Shown: positions 49,301 to 60,000 of the stretch, piece by piece | How positions within the stretch are numbered: the first letter of the stretch is position 1 | Layout of the letters: each line of letters starts with the position of its first letter | Source: Cristatella mucedo | Lineage: Eukaryota; Bryozoa; Phylactolaemata; Cristatellidae | Assembly: GCA_009760855.2 (NCBI GenBank) | Contig: WPIO01000005.1 | Coordinates: 12,814,001 to 12,878,000, forward strand | DNA length: 64,000 nt | Direction of reading: 5' to 3' | Notes under the pieces: model-generated | What the model saw: the letters and a program-made list of their open reading frames with translations, nothing else | What the model was told of the DNA's origin: nothing | The model's database searches: none | Program-made: the position numbers and the translations under genes

Positions 49301-52300
49301 TTCGTATACTGACCCACAAGGTGCACCACGGCTTAGCTCCTTCATACCTAGCTGAACTGCTGCAACAGTGTTCAGCCTCCTTGAGCCCTTAGGTCCTCTA
49401 TGGACAATACATTAGCTGTTCAATTTCTACAATAATACATTTAATAAAGCACCCTCAGAGAACTCAATTTCTTTCCGGGAGCTTTACAACTGCTGCAAAG
49501 GAAGCACGATCAAATGGTTAGTGCCCTATGCTTAAAGACCGTTGGCAGCAGAAGCTTTTGATCTGCAGGTCCTAGACTGTGGAAACCACTTCTAAATCTT
49601 ATACAAACGACATTTACTCTCCTGCTGCCGACTGTGGCACATCTTTTTCAGCGGTCCTGAGCTGCTACCTCCATGCTACTCACTCCCTCAACTGCTCTCC
49701 TGACTCAGCTATGCTTCCCACTTTCTCTTTGCTGAATGAGATGAAGTTTGTTGGCTACCGAATGCATACTGCAAGCCACTTAGTCTTTGAGTGAGCTATA
49801 GAAACCCTCCTGCATAGACTCACATAGCCTTGTTGGCATTATATATCGAGATATATTACATTATCCAGCTGCCTATCCATTAATTTTTCAAAAGTTTCAG
49901 TACAGCAAGCTGCTACACCGACTGAGCCCCAGCTGAGTCCTTAGCATTCTGGCTATGAAAACAAAACCCGAGGCAACTATGAGCTATATGTCTAAAACTG
50001 CTGGCCTCCCCCATGACCTCGGCCTGCAAGGACTGAAGGTGTATCTTCCATATCGAGCGCTCAGCACAAAACGGCAGAACGGGGTAATCACTTGAAACTT
50101 GACATTACAGCAAATGACATTACAGCAAATAGCAATGCCAGCAAAAGCATCTGCAATACATTAATCAGAACAGAGTAAATATGTCTCAAACGAAATAGAT
50201 AAAAAAGATACTTAAAAAATTGGATTGTACAGCAAAAAACCAACAAATTGTATGGCCTTATTTATAGGTACCAATGCAGTGCACACGACCGAGTGGCCTT
50301 GTTGACAGGATTTTCGAAGAATCCCTCGGGTTGCCTCATAGGCACCAAAGGCCAATCCATACGGCTCGTGTATAGGAGAGGCCACCCTAGACGACATGAA
50401 CTAGCTAATCGCAGTGGCCTGATAGCAGCGGCCACTCACGTCTCAAGCCCTTTCGGTGTAAAGCCGCACAAATATCCCAGAATTGTCTTACCAAGATCGC
50501 TTCATTTAAAGCTTCCATTCTGATGGCCCTAAAATATCGACCCTTAACTACAGTCTGTGTTAGCCTGTTCATTCGTACTTGAGCACCTGGCGAGCTTTCT
50601 ACGATACGATTAATTTAAAAAGTATCTGGAAAGGTGTCCACAGAGCTTCGTATGTTTCATTAGAGAAACTGCCGAGTGCTCGAGCAAAGCTCCGAAGGAG
50701 AACCCCAGGCATCACTTTCGTCTTGCTTGCAGTTGCTACTGCAATCGTCAAGGGCAATGTGGACCAGAGAACGTAGCTTTGTTCTAAGGTACGTAAAAGC
50801 TTTATCTACTAATGACTGAAGCGCTCCAACCAACACCGATCGAACTTTTGCATCCCGACATCCTTGTTCGAATGAAATATGAGAATTCTTCTTTTAAGAC
50901 AGACGTCGTGTTTTGCTTCAATTGCGTCCAGTTGAGTTTTCTATTGCATTCGTGCAAGCCGGGCAGACTGACTCTTACGGCTTCACTGTCCGGCGAAAGG
51001 CAGCGCAGAGTGTCGACCATGACCGGCTGACCATCACCGAGCACAGGATCCATCACCACCACCCGGAGGCCAGAGGAAAGTAAGCAATGCACGCCCTCCC
51101 GTTCTTTTGAACATCTTCCTGGGGCGCTGTGGCCATCGAAGCTGCAGCTGCCATCTGCAGCTGGACCTGAGTGCACGAAAAATTACGCCTCAAGCTGGAA
51201 CCTTTGGGTGGCCGGCCTTGGTTGCTCTTACTCATCGAGCAACCGTGACTGCAGCCCCTCCCCCTCGGCCTCCTTACATTGTTCTGCTTACGTACTCAAA
51301 CCAATCTCGGCAAAATACATAATATATAATTCATTTATATAGCACCTCAAGAGAACTTAATCTCTATTCAGGCGCTTGACATATGCCTCGGGGCTCAAGC
51401 CCACGACCTCAGTCAGACCTTGGTCAGGGCGAGCACCTTAACCGCTAGACCAAAAATGACAGAATGCATGGGCACGCATATGACTGAGCTGTAATCGGGT
51501 GCAGAGCCACAACCAATGAATCTGCGGCGGTTGATGGCCAACTGCTTCCTCAACTTGCTTAGGTTCAGGCAAGTAGGGATAACTCCCATGAGAACCACAC
51601 TGAAGTGATGCTCCACAACAGGCTAACCCACATACAGCAGCCGTGAGATGTGCAGCAAGTGTGGCACCACCATGCAGAGGGCTGGTTTCGAAGCATCAGC
51701 AACCACCATATCTGCACTAATTAAAGCAAGAAAGTCCGTCATGCCGCAAGATGGCACACTTGCGCCACTCAGCAAATTGGCGCACTTCTGTCAAGCAGCA
51801 AGATGGTGCAGCATTGTCTTTCGTGACGAAACTACTATGATTCAGCCATAAATAAATAAATAAATCCTAGCTGATTAAACAGCCTCTTTTTGTATAGCAA
51901 CAGAAAAGCCTTTACGGCTATCACCACCGCTTGCAGTGGCAATACAGAATCGCCCACCGCAGGAATCGAACCCTTGACCTCGGGGCCGAGGTCGTGAAAG
52001 CAACCGCCTTACCTAGTGTGCCATCACGACTCACCGCCATAGCCTAAACCATGACATAGTCCACAGGCAGTGAGCTGCTCAAAGGATTGTTTGGATTCGC
52101 ACAGTTTTGTAGAGCTTATTATTCGTTTCAGTAGTGGCACATGAGCTTTAGCTGGAAGTATTGCTAAAGACGACTCCTTCAGGGAGGGTGGCACCAAATC
52201 TTCATCGGTCATTTTAACAACAGCTGGATAGTCAGTAAACACCAGACCTATTTCTAATGGCAAGAACTGGTGCACATCATAGCAACTAATCGACCATCCC

Positions 52301-54595
52301 TCAATAACACCAGTCACCATGCTTGCCACCATTAACCTACCAGCAGGTTGTCACACAAGCCGCAAGCAAGCTTTGCAAGGGTGTTGGCACTAAGTGGAGC
52401 AATAACCATCGCATCAGCCCAGCGACGAAGTTCAATGTGCATGACTGGATCGCCCAACTTCTGCCACGTCTGCAAAATAGTGAGAGTCGACAACTCATCT
52501 TGCCAATACAAGCCAGCTTGGCCCACACTTGGGCCGCTATCCCACACTCTCTACCTTCCATTCATCGGCATCTGTCAGAACGGTCACACTGAGATTGGAG
52601 ACATCGACAAAGTGCTTGGCATTCTCAGTCAAGACGACTTTGATCTCGACCTGCAAATAAAATGGCAGCATCTAGTATGAACCACACCTGCAGTGTACAA
52701 TCCAACATGAAATCAGAACTGAGGAAACAGCAGGTCAGAAACACTCGACTTACATGCATGGATATGCAGGTTACGACGGCACGTATTACTGATACTTAGG
52801 CTATGATAGCAAGAAGCGGTCTACATACATTGATTCGCCTCATACCAGTACTGATCAATACCGTAACAGCCACCTAAGGTGAGCTCGGCAGCAAAGCAAA
52901 TGGCAAACAATCTTATAGAACCAGCAGCGGTCAAGGCCAGACTAGAGAAAACTGAATAGATGTTATGTACAGCAACATAAAGACGTTTGTATAATTAGAG
53001 CAACATTGTGACACCGATGCAATCCTGAGGCAGCAATCCTCATACCGAGGCACAATCACTGAACTAATGTGCAAATGCTGCCACATTTATGTTAATCACT
53101 TAGCAAATTGTGACACAATTGCATTCCTGTGCCAGATAATGGAAGTATGAAGTAACTATGCTTCGGTGTGACTACTTCGTAAGCAAGCACTACGGTGCCT
53201 CGGAATGTGTCTGCGGTTAGTAGAGCACAAAGTTTATGGGTGGCCTCAAACATCAGCCGATACAAAGATAAGCAGACTGTGGCCACTTCTTACGATAGAT
53301 ACCAGCATGGGGGCTGGTAAACAAGAATGTGCCGTGACACTTTCGCGAGTAGTAGTATTGCGAGCAAGGAAACAAAAGCAAAGTACTAACCATACTATAA
53401 TAATAATAACAATAATAATAATACATTTGTATAGTGCCCTCAAGAAAACTTAATCTCTTTCTAAGCACTTTACAAGTGCTCTATAGAAAGCATTACCAAA
53501 TGATTGGTGGTAACATCCACCAGCAAAAGGTATCGACTAATTCTGACAGGATCTAAGACACGCAGCAAATCATTTAGCCACTGATCATAGTCTTAAATAA
53601 GCCATGCAATCTACATAACGAGCACACGGTAAAGCAACACGGTCCAGCAGCACGTGCACAACATGCATGTAAGAACGATATCTTTATTCTTCATTAAATT
53701 GAGGCCCAAAGTTTGGGCTCCAAAATCATGCAAGAAAGCTACTTTCTCTGTCACCTGCACTGAGCTGATCAGTCACCTTACTCAGTGCAATGCTTTGGAT
53801 AATGTTTGCGACTATTGATAAGCCACGATACTAAGGAAGCCTCTATTTTTCGTAATATGTGAATTTCACGGTTGCGAGCTTCTGCTGAAACATCCTATGA
53901 CCTGCGATCCTACAGTACATCCTTTCCGTTCATCGATCCTGCCTTTGCTTTTCTTAGACATCTACTCTCCAACTGCCGACTATGGCACATCTTTTTTAGC
54001 GGTCCTGAACTGCTACTTCTATGCTACTCACTACCTCAACTGCTCTCCTAACTCTGCTATGCTTCCCACTTTCTCTTTGTTGCGTGAGACGAAGTCTGTT
54101 GGCTGCCAAATGCGTACCGAAAGCCGCTTAGGCTGTGAGTGCGCTATACAAAACTCTCCTGCGTAACACCCACATGGTCTTTATGACTTTGTGGAGTTAC
54201 TGACGGAGATACATTACATTACATTAGATTCTTCGATCAGCCAAACCGAAAAGCATTTGTCATAGAGCGCTCACTGCCACGTCCACTACCGCGATTTCTC
54301 GACTTCCTACTCGAGCTGAGACCACTTCCCACTTCTTCAGTTCACTGTTGCCCACCACTGCTGCGTACATGCGCTTAAATGCCCGTGCTTGAACAAGCTA
54401 ACGAAGCAAGGGACTTGAGAGAACGATAGGGTGGCCGGCGGCTGACGCCATTCGCTAAGCTATCAGCACGATGCCTGCGCAGCTCACCCCTGGATCTACT
54501 TGCACTATTTCTTGAAGTAAAGACACCAGCTTCACAGTCGCTACGCTACCCGAGCACGCCACTAAGACCTTATAGGACCCGGCTCTGGAGGCCAT
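43210..54595 (-). CDS. PPCDC: Phosphopantothenoylcysteine decarboxylase, 5 exons, 201 aa, complete
   Basis: Exons: 54595-54488, 52650-52555, 52469-52341, 46305-46137, 43313-43210; total 606 nt in one frame. The enzyme decarboxylates 4'-phosphopantothenoyl-cysteine to 4'-phosphopantetheine, a CoA-synthesis step using FMN as an HFCD-family flavoprotein. Visible motifs: the flavin-binding S-G-S-V-A loop near the N-terminus; H-I-E-L-R-R-W-A-D with the active-site His; A-P-L-S-A-N-T; C-D-N-L-L-T-C-V-A-R-A-W-D; the P-A-M-N substrate clamp; and A-C-G-D with the catalytic Cys. The clamp's usual final Trp is Tyr here (P-A-M-N-T-H-M-Y). Length equals the animal family norm of about 200 residues. It is head to head with NBAS. 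Its last exon lies inside duplication copy B and has a twin at 6034-6137. Confidence 0.95.
43498..43650 (-). mobile_element. tRNA-derived SINE, family 2 (copy B only)
   Basis: A minus-strand copy that interrupts the duplication alignment. Copy A is uninterrupted at about 6350. Confidence 0.75.
44233..44315 (+). mobile_element. tRNA-derived SINE, family 2, partial
   Basis: It starts within the 'gaggtcgtgggctcgagcc' head exactly where similarity to copy A ends, so it lies at or near the duplication breakpoint. Confidence 0.6.
44975..46060 (-). mobile_element. L2-A fragment, longest minus-strand copy
   Basis: It starts with the reversed tail ((AAT)n, 'cacttgatatagagcccccagagaa'). It runs back into the reverse-transcriptase connection region, with 139 open codons at 45448-45867 (K-L-V-H-A-F-V-T-S-R-L-D-F-F-N-S-L-L-A-G-L-P). 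In PPCDC intron 4, ending close to exon 4. Confidence 0.82.
46137..46305 (-). CDS. PPCDC: PPCDC exon 4 (substrate clamp and catalytic Cys)
   Basis: 169 nt. T-C-V-A-R-A-W-D continues exon 3 directly, followed by the clamp P-A-M-N-T-H-M-Y and K-K-L-A-C-G-D with the catalytic Cys. Acceptor tcttgtag, donor TTGG|gtaagc in phase 1. Confidence 0.95.
46778..46930 (-). mobile_element. tRNA-derived SINE, family 1, degraded
   Basis: A minus-strand copy recognisable by the tail, the 'gcttgaatccacaacct' box B remnant and the body. It lies in PPCDC intron 3. Confidence 0.65.
47220..47620 (+). mobile_element. L2-A 3' fragment, well preserved
   Basis: Nearly identical to the end of the 15492-16135 copy, with 61 open codons and (ATT)n tail. 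It looks young. In PPCDC intron 3. Confidence 0.85.
48850..49860 (+). mobile_element. L2-B 3' fragment interrupted by an L2-A tail
   Basis: L2-B sequence at about 48850-49430 and 49530-49860, split by a minus-strand L2-A tail at about 49430-49530. PPCDC intron 3. Confidence 0.8.
51328..51455 (-). mobile_element. tRNA-derived SINE, family 2
   Basis: A minus-strand copy with intact box B in PPCDC intron 3. Confidence 0.78.
51865..52036 (-). mobile_element. tRNA-derived SINE, family 1
   Basis: A well-preserved minus-strand copy in PPCDC intron 3 with a (TAAA)n tail at 51850-51866. Confidence 0.82.
52341..52469 (-). CDS. PPCDC: PPCDC exon 3 (active-site His)
   Basis: 43 codons. It contains H-I-E-L-R-R-W-A-D-A, A-P-L-S-A-N-T and C-G-L-C-D-N-L-L, close to the plant HAL3 and animal PPCDC sequences. 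Only 85 bp separate it from exon 2. Acceptor ttttgcag, donor CTG|gtaggt. Confidence 0.95.
52555..52650 (-). CDS. PPCDC: PPCDC exon 2
   Basis: 32 codons after acceptor tttgcag. V-E-I-K-V-V-L-T-E-N-A-K-H-F is the second strand with the family A-K-H-F motif. D-A-D-E-W-K ends the exon at AAG|gtagag. Confidence 0.93.
52651..54487 (-). other. PPCDC intron 1
   Basis: An L2-A tail (about 53400-53510) and an L2-B tail (53930-54225); otherwise featureless. Confidence 0.6.
53930..54225 (+). mobile_element. L2-B 3' tail
   Basis: A good copy ending in an (ATTAC)n tail, in PPCDC intron 1 about 260 bp downstream of the exon 1 donor. Confidence 0.82.
54488..54595 (-). CDS. PPCDC: PPCDC exon 1
   Basis: The ATG at 54595 begins 36 codons: M-A-S-R-A-G-S-Y, then strand K-V-L-V-A-C and the S-G-S-V-A phosphate-binding loop of the FMN fold. 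The donor GGG|gtgagc is in phase 0. Confidence 0.92.
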
Positions 54596-54804
54596 TCGTG
54601 GCCACTAAGTTACACACGAGGCTCGCTGTACATCAGTGCTTTGCGGTACCTCAAATTAAAGAAAAATGTTGTGATTGATTAAAATTATTATAATTTAAGA
54701 TATTTAAAATGAGTTTTTACGGTTTTATGATTCGTAAAAGTGTATCAGGATGTGGTCGGTGCAGGCAATTGTAGCGACTCGCTTTATTGCCACGCCTATC
54801 CAGC
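54596..54804. promoter_or_regulatory. Shared head-to-head promoter of PPCDC and NBAS
   Basis: Only 209 bp lie between the two start codons, so both 5' UTRs and the core promoters must fit here unless there are upstream non-coding exons. The centre (about 54655-54725) is AT-rich, and the flanks are of ordinary composition. I see no TATA box placed convincingly for either gene. Confidence 0.7.
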
Positions 54805-54900
54805 ATGTCCAAACCCAGCGGCTCTTCTCCGCTGCCCGTACAGACCATATTGTACGATCTGCTGGTCACCTGTGAATGGCCTCCGGAGCAGGAAACCCCT
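54805..54900 (+). CDS. NBAS: NBAS exon 1
   Basis: The ATG is the first after an in-frame TAG at 54772. 32 codons end at a strong donor (CCT|gtaagt, phase 0). The I-L-Y-D-L-L-V-x-x-E-W-P-P-E block is diagnostic. Confidence 0.92.
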
Positions 54901-56974
54901 GTAAGTTTTTCCTGCTCATTACTGGCGTTATATTTCTTGTTCATTTGCATGCAGCTCTCGGGACCACAGCCCACTCGCCGGCGGGTCAATTTGCCAGCGA
55001 CGACGGGTGGGGGTGGTGTTAATTAGACGCTGATGCTGCCGCGAAGAGAATTGTTCAATAAGGCAGCAGCCTAGCCTCTGGAGTCTTACTGATTTAATGG
55101 ATTTATTCGAGTGATCAAAGCGAGTAATAAGCCCTTGTGTTGAGTTCTTCTCTCTCTCGCTTGCTTTGCAGAGCCGTCCTGCCTCAGCGATTACGCTGTT
55201 TTCCATCGCAGATGCGTTGAAATCGAGGGCAAAACGTAAGTTGGTTGCATCATTCCCTTTGTTTTACTTATGTGATGCATTCGATCCCCATGCGACCCTC
55301 ACTTAACGCGATTGGTTTCCAACGATAACCTCCATTCTGGGGGGTTATTGTCAAGTGCTCGGTTTGCGATCTCAAGAAGTTGAATTTACTCGTCTATGAT
55401 TGCATAGTGATTTCGAATTATTTGCTATCAATCTCTCAGCTCTAGACGTGCTTCCGCAATCGGGTACTGGCAACAACGAGGCAGTGCCGCCAGCCGATGT
55501 TTTTAAACCCAACGACACTACCTTTTACGTGACTTCTTACTTTGCAGAAAGAGCCTCACATGGAAAGCTTGGGATTCTGCTGATTCTGATAGTGCCTCAA
55601 TTCGCCTAGGCCGTGTAATGCTTTTTTTTTACCTTGCCACTATCGTTAGGCTTTCAGGATTCGCTTTCTTGTAATAGTAAGCATGCATGCAGGTTGTTTA
55701 TGTCACATGTTGCACCACTGGGCATAATCACTGCATTTAGAATAGATGTTCTGATGCTGGTTGTCCTCTGGGTTTCTTGAACCCAATGCCTGTGTTGACT
55801 TCCTTGCATATTTGTATGTGAGAGTAGTAGTCTAGTGTGCTCCATTTGTTTTTCGAATACTTGTAGAGGTTTCGGAGTGGTTTTAAGTTTGCAATTGGTA
55901 CTTAAGTGTTGTTCGTGTGTAAAAACTCAAAAGTTGTCTGATTCGACAGCCTCATTTATATATCAGCAGAAGAGGCCTAGTATATATGTGCATATATCTC
56001 GGTCTCTAACTCAACAAAGCTACAAAATAAACCAACGTGGGTTTTATGCAAGAGAGTTTTCTCTATGCACTCAAAGCCTAAGTGGCTTTTGTTATGTATA
56101 CGGCTGCCAACAGACTTAATCTTGCGCAACAAAGAGCAAGTGAGAAGTGTAGCTGAGTCGGTAGGGCAGTTGTGGAAGTTAGTAGCATGGAATTAGCAGC
56201 TCATGACTGCTGGAAAGGATGTGCCACAGTCGGCAGCTACCATCCTGTTGCAGGAGGCAATGAAGAATTGCCTGCTGCAGGACTTGAATCTATGGCCCAC
56301 GGCGTGAAGTGTGGGCACCTTATCCACAGGCTAAGACCTAAGGGCAAGTGAAGAAGTGAATGCATACAGAGTTGACGAGTAGTACAGGGCTCTAGATCAC
56401 AAATGCCATTTCTCCACTGCTAGCAACATTCATTCATTCATGTTCCGACGATTTATGCTGAGTTTGTGCTTGTGCAATTCTATATTGGCTTTGCTTGTGC
56501 TTCTGTCTATTATTAGTGCCGAGTACTCACGTATTGGTGCGCGTGGCTAGGTGCCTTTTGAATTCATTGGCTTCACTGGCTTGCGTACATCTGCAGATGC
56601 TAGTCATGGGGAGGCAGCTGTGTGTAGTGGTACGTACTATCTGGTTTTTTGTGCCACCATCATTTACACCTGCTTTCCAATGTTTTTAGCCAGCAGAGAA
56701 ACCTTTACTTATTGCTGCCTCTTGCCTATTTGGCATCACGTTCCTGCTAAAATATCACGTTTTCCCTTAAATAATGTATTAACCTATGGTATCCTGAAGG
56801 ATTTTGTAGTTAGAACTATCTTTTTTTCTTTGTCATCGTCTGCCAGGCTAGACTGCCTTTAAGGCTCAATCAGATGTAGCACTCAGCCATATACCATCAG
56901 GCTGCCAGTGATCATATTATCTCTTACAAATATATATGTGTGTGTGTGTATGTGTGGGCATGTGTGTGTGTCTG

Positions 56975-57013
<39 letters not shown>

Positions 57014-60000
57014 CCGTGTGTGTGTGTGTGTGCGTGTCTGTACATGCGTGTGTGCCTTGCAATAGTTTTGCTATGCACATGGCCTTGTTAGCCCGTTGCT
57101 CATCCTACTATTTCTGACAATGGCTTGCTTGCCCTGGTTCCATGGGTCTTGTAGTTGCTATTTGAATTCTTTCTATTTTTCCACCTTCTCAAGTGGCTAC
57201 GAACATTAATCAATGAATTCATCTGTGAAATAGTGCCTTCTGGAGTATGTTGAAGCTTGTTATGTTGAAGCTTGTGGCAGGGTGGACTAGCTGATTCCTT
57301 TTTAATCCGGCCAATCAAGTGCTCTGACTCAGTACCTGCTGCCAACACCTCCATGGCAGCCTGCCTTGGCTCTAGTCTCCTTTCTGATGGGTCGTCGGCA
57401 GCTAGTGTTGCTGTAGTGGTGCTTAGTATGAGAGCCGCTTGTACTTTTCTCATTGACTCCGCCGCTATGAAGATACCCTAATAGGGTGGGAGTTTTCCAA
57501 ACTTGCATCAGTTTGTGTTGGCTTTTGGTAATTTATCCGGCTGGCCGTTAGATTTTGTGCCACTTTCTTGGGGTAACCATTTTCGCACGTAGTCGCAATG
57601 AGCGGTTGCCCAGGCTGATTTCTAGCTCTCTCGCCGGAGATCTCCCTATCAGACAGCAACGAGCAGAGGAGCGTGCAGCGCAGCAAATCGCTAGCTTGAA
57701 AATTGAATTGTTAAAAAATTAGAGAAAAAATTGAAAAGCGTAGCACTATTTTTTTTACCGGGGGCAATTTACAACAAAGAATAGCGGCGAAGGTAAGCGA
57801 TAAAGCCAAGCCCGGCAGTAGTGCCCAAAGGTAACCCGGTCTTCTGCTTGCTCGGTATGCATGAGACTGGCGAGTGCCGCCTTCAGGCATTGGAGAACTT
57901 CTGGTCGCTTGATCCAGCTATTGCCGCCAGCTGTGGGAGAGGGGAAAGCTAGGCGCCATCGCGAGTCACTTGCAATTGCATGGATGGTCTGCCTCGATTG
58001 AAAGTCTGCTGTGCCTTAGAAAAGAGGCAGCAAAATTCACTCCAACTCAAAGGTCTCGGAACGGCTGCAGCAGCCGCCTCCGAGACAGCTGCCAACTCAC
58101 CTGCATGTCGGCCGAAAGTTGATGTTACTGAGTGTAATACTTGTTGAAATGCTAATACTTGTTGAAATAAAGAAAACCAACATGGACCCGAAATTATTAC
58201 GTAACGAACTTAATTTATTGAGCTAGTGTTTCGTCGCACCTCCCTTATTTGCTACTCGCCCAGGCGCGTGGAGCTGATCAAATGCTCGCGAACGTCGGCC
58301 GTTATGTTGCCCCGGGATGCGAAAGTGTTCGAAAGGACAGGAGGGATGGCCAGCTGCCGTAGCCGTCGCTGGACTTAATCCCCCAAATGCTGGATTGGAT
58401 CCGGAGGCTGACTCGACCAGTCCTGGCCGGCCGGTGAAGGAGGGTAACGAAACTAAGGAAAGAAAACTTTTTTGTCAAGTGCTTAACTTTGGGGAAAGTG
58501 TCCTCTGGTTCGTAGTCATCTTGGAAAGTATAATCCAGACCTCCTCCTGCCTTTACTCTTGGGAAGCCAGTGCTCTGAAGTCTAAATGTGCATCTTGAGT
58601 CGTGATGCCTTGTATGAGGTGCAGGACTTACAGCCATTTCTGCTGAAGCATCCCTGTACCGTGATGCCACCTCTGGTTTGGCACAGGGGTTAAGGTGCTC
58701 ACCTTTGACGACCAAGGTTGTGGGCTCGAGCCCTTTGGCATAGATGAAGCACCCGGGCAGAGATGTATTTCATGTATATAGCGCCCTGAGGAAACTTAAT
58801 CTCTATTCAGTCACTTCACATATGCCACAAGGCTCGAGCCCACGACCTCGGCCAGAGTTCTCTTAAGGCGCTATGTAAATAAATTGTATTCGTACATATC
58901 TGTCCCCCGGATTATAAAGCTGGCGCGAGGCATGTGGGTGAGATGGCTTCGTTGAGTCGCCCGCGCAGTTACGTCATCTTTAAGAGATCTCAAAGAGCGA
59001 GACTTTGTTTCCTTGCTCCATACAGCTCCACCCATCCCTGCTTTCAGTTGTCCAGTGGATCCGAGCTTTGGCTCACGGTAAATGACTCACCATATTCTTC
59101 GTGGGCACGTGGGTGTTTTTCCCTGCATGAATCGGAATGCAATGTTTTAATGAGTTTTAAGGTTGTTTGTCTAGTTTTTGTTGTTTCCCTAATTTGTCTC
59201 GTTTACGTCACAATTAGGCCTTGGGAATCCAATGATTAGCAAACCGAACCCAGATGTTGGCTCAAGTCCAGGGGGGGGGGGGGCTTAGGAAAAGCTGCTG
59301 CTCGAGCAAACCTAGATCGTAATGTAATGTAATGTATCTCCGTCAGTAACTCCACAAAGTCATAAAGACCATGTGGGTGTTACGCAGGAGAGTTTTTTAT
59401 AGCGCACTCACAGCCTAAGCGGCTTTCGGTGCGCATTCGGTAGCCAACTGACTTCGTCTCACGCAACAAAGAGAAAGTGGGAAACATAGCAGAGTCAGGA
59501 GAGCAGTTGAGGTAGTGAGTAGCATAGAAGTAGCAGTTCAGGACCGCTGAAAAAGATGTGCCATAGTCGGCAGTTGGAGAGTGGATGTCGTTGCGTAAGA
59601 ATTGTGGAAGCGAGTTCCACAGTCTAGGACCTGCAGAGCTAAAGCTTCTGTCGCCAACTGTCTTTAAGCGGAGGAATGGGATAGCTAATTTATTGTCCAC
59701 ACAGGACCTGAGGGCACGAACAGGCTGAAACTGATGCAGCAGTCCAGCTAGGTATGAAGGAGCCAAGCCGTGGCGGGCCCTGTGGGTCAGCGTAAGAACT
59801 TTGCTCTGTATCCTTTGCTCTGTATCCTTTGCTCAACCGGCAACCATCCCAGCTCTTCCTGCAAAGGTGACACGTGCTCAAACCGCTGGGACTTGAAGAC
59901 CAGCCTTGCAGCCATCCAAATACTTTTGCATTTGTATGCATCACTGTTGACTCCTGAGATTTCTGCTTGTACAAGTGTCTTAGGTTGGACAGGAATGGCT

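Larger units (their letters stand above)
43314..52340 (-). other. PPCDC introns 3 and 4 (excluding exon 4)
   Basis: Intron 4 (43314-46136) includes the duplication breakpoint at about 44240, the 3' part of a SINE (44385-44485) and a long L2-A copy. Intron 3 (46306-52340) holds SINEs, L2-A (47220-47620), L2-B (48850-49860) and an unassigned stretch at 49900-51300 with no recognised content. Confidence 0.6.

Noticed and set aside
50802-51176. 124-codon minus-strand frame in PPCDC intron 3
   Set aside because: No recognisable motif; not phase-compatible with exons 3 and 4, which join directly and match the family without a gap.
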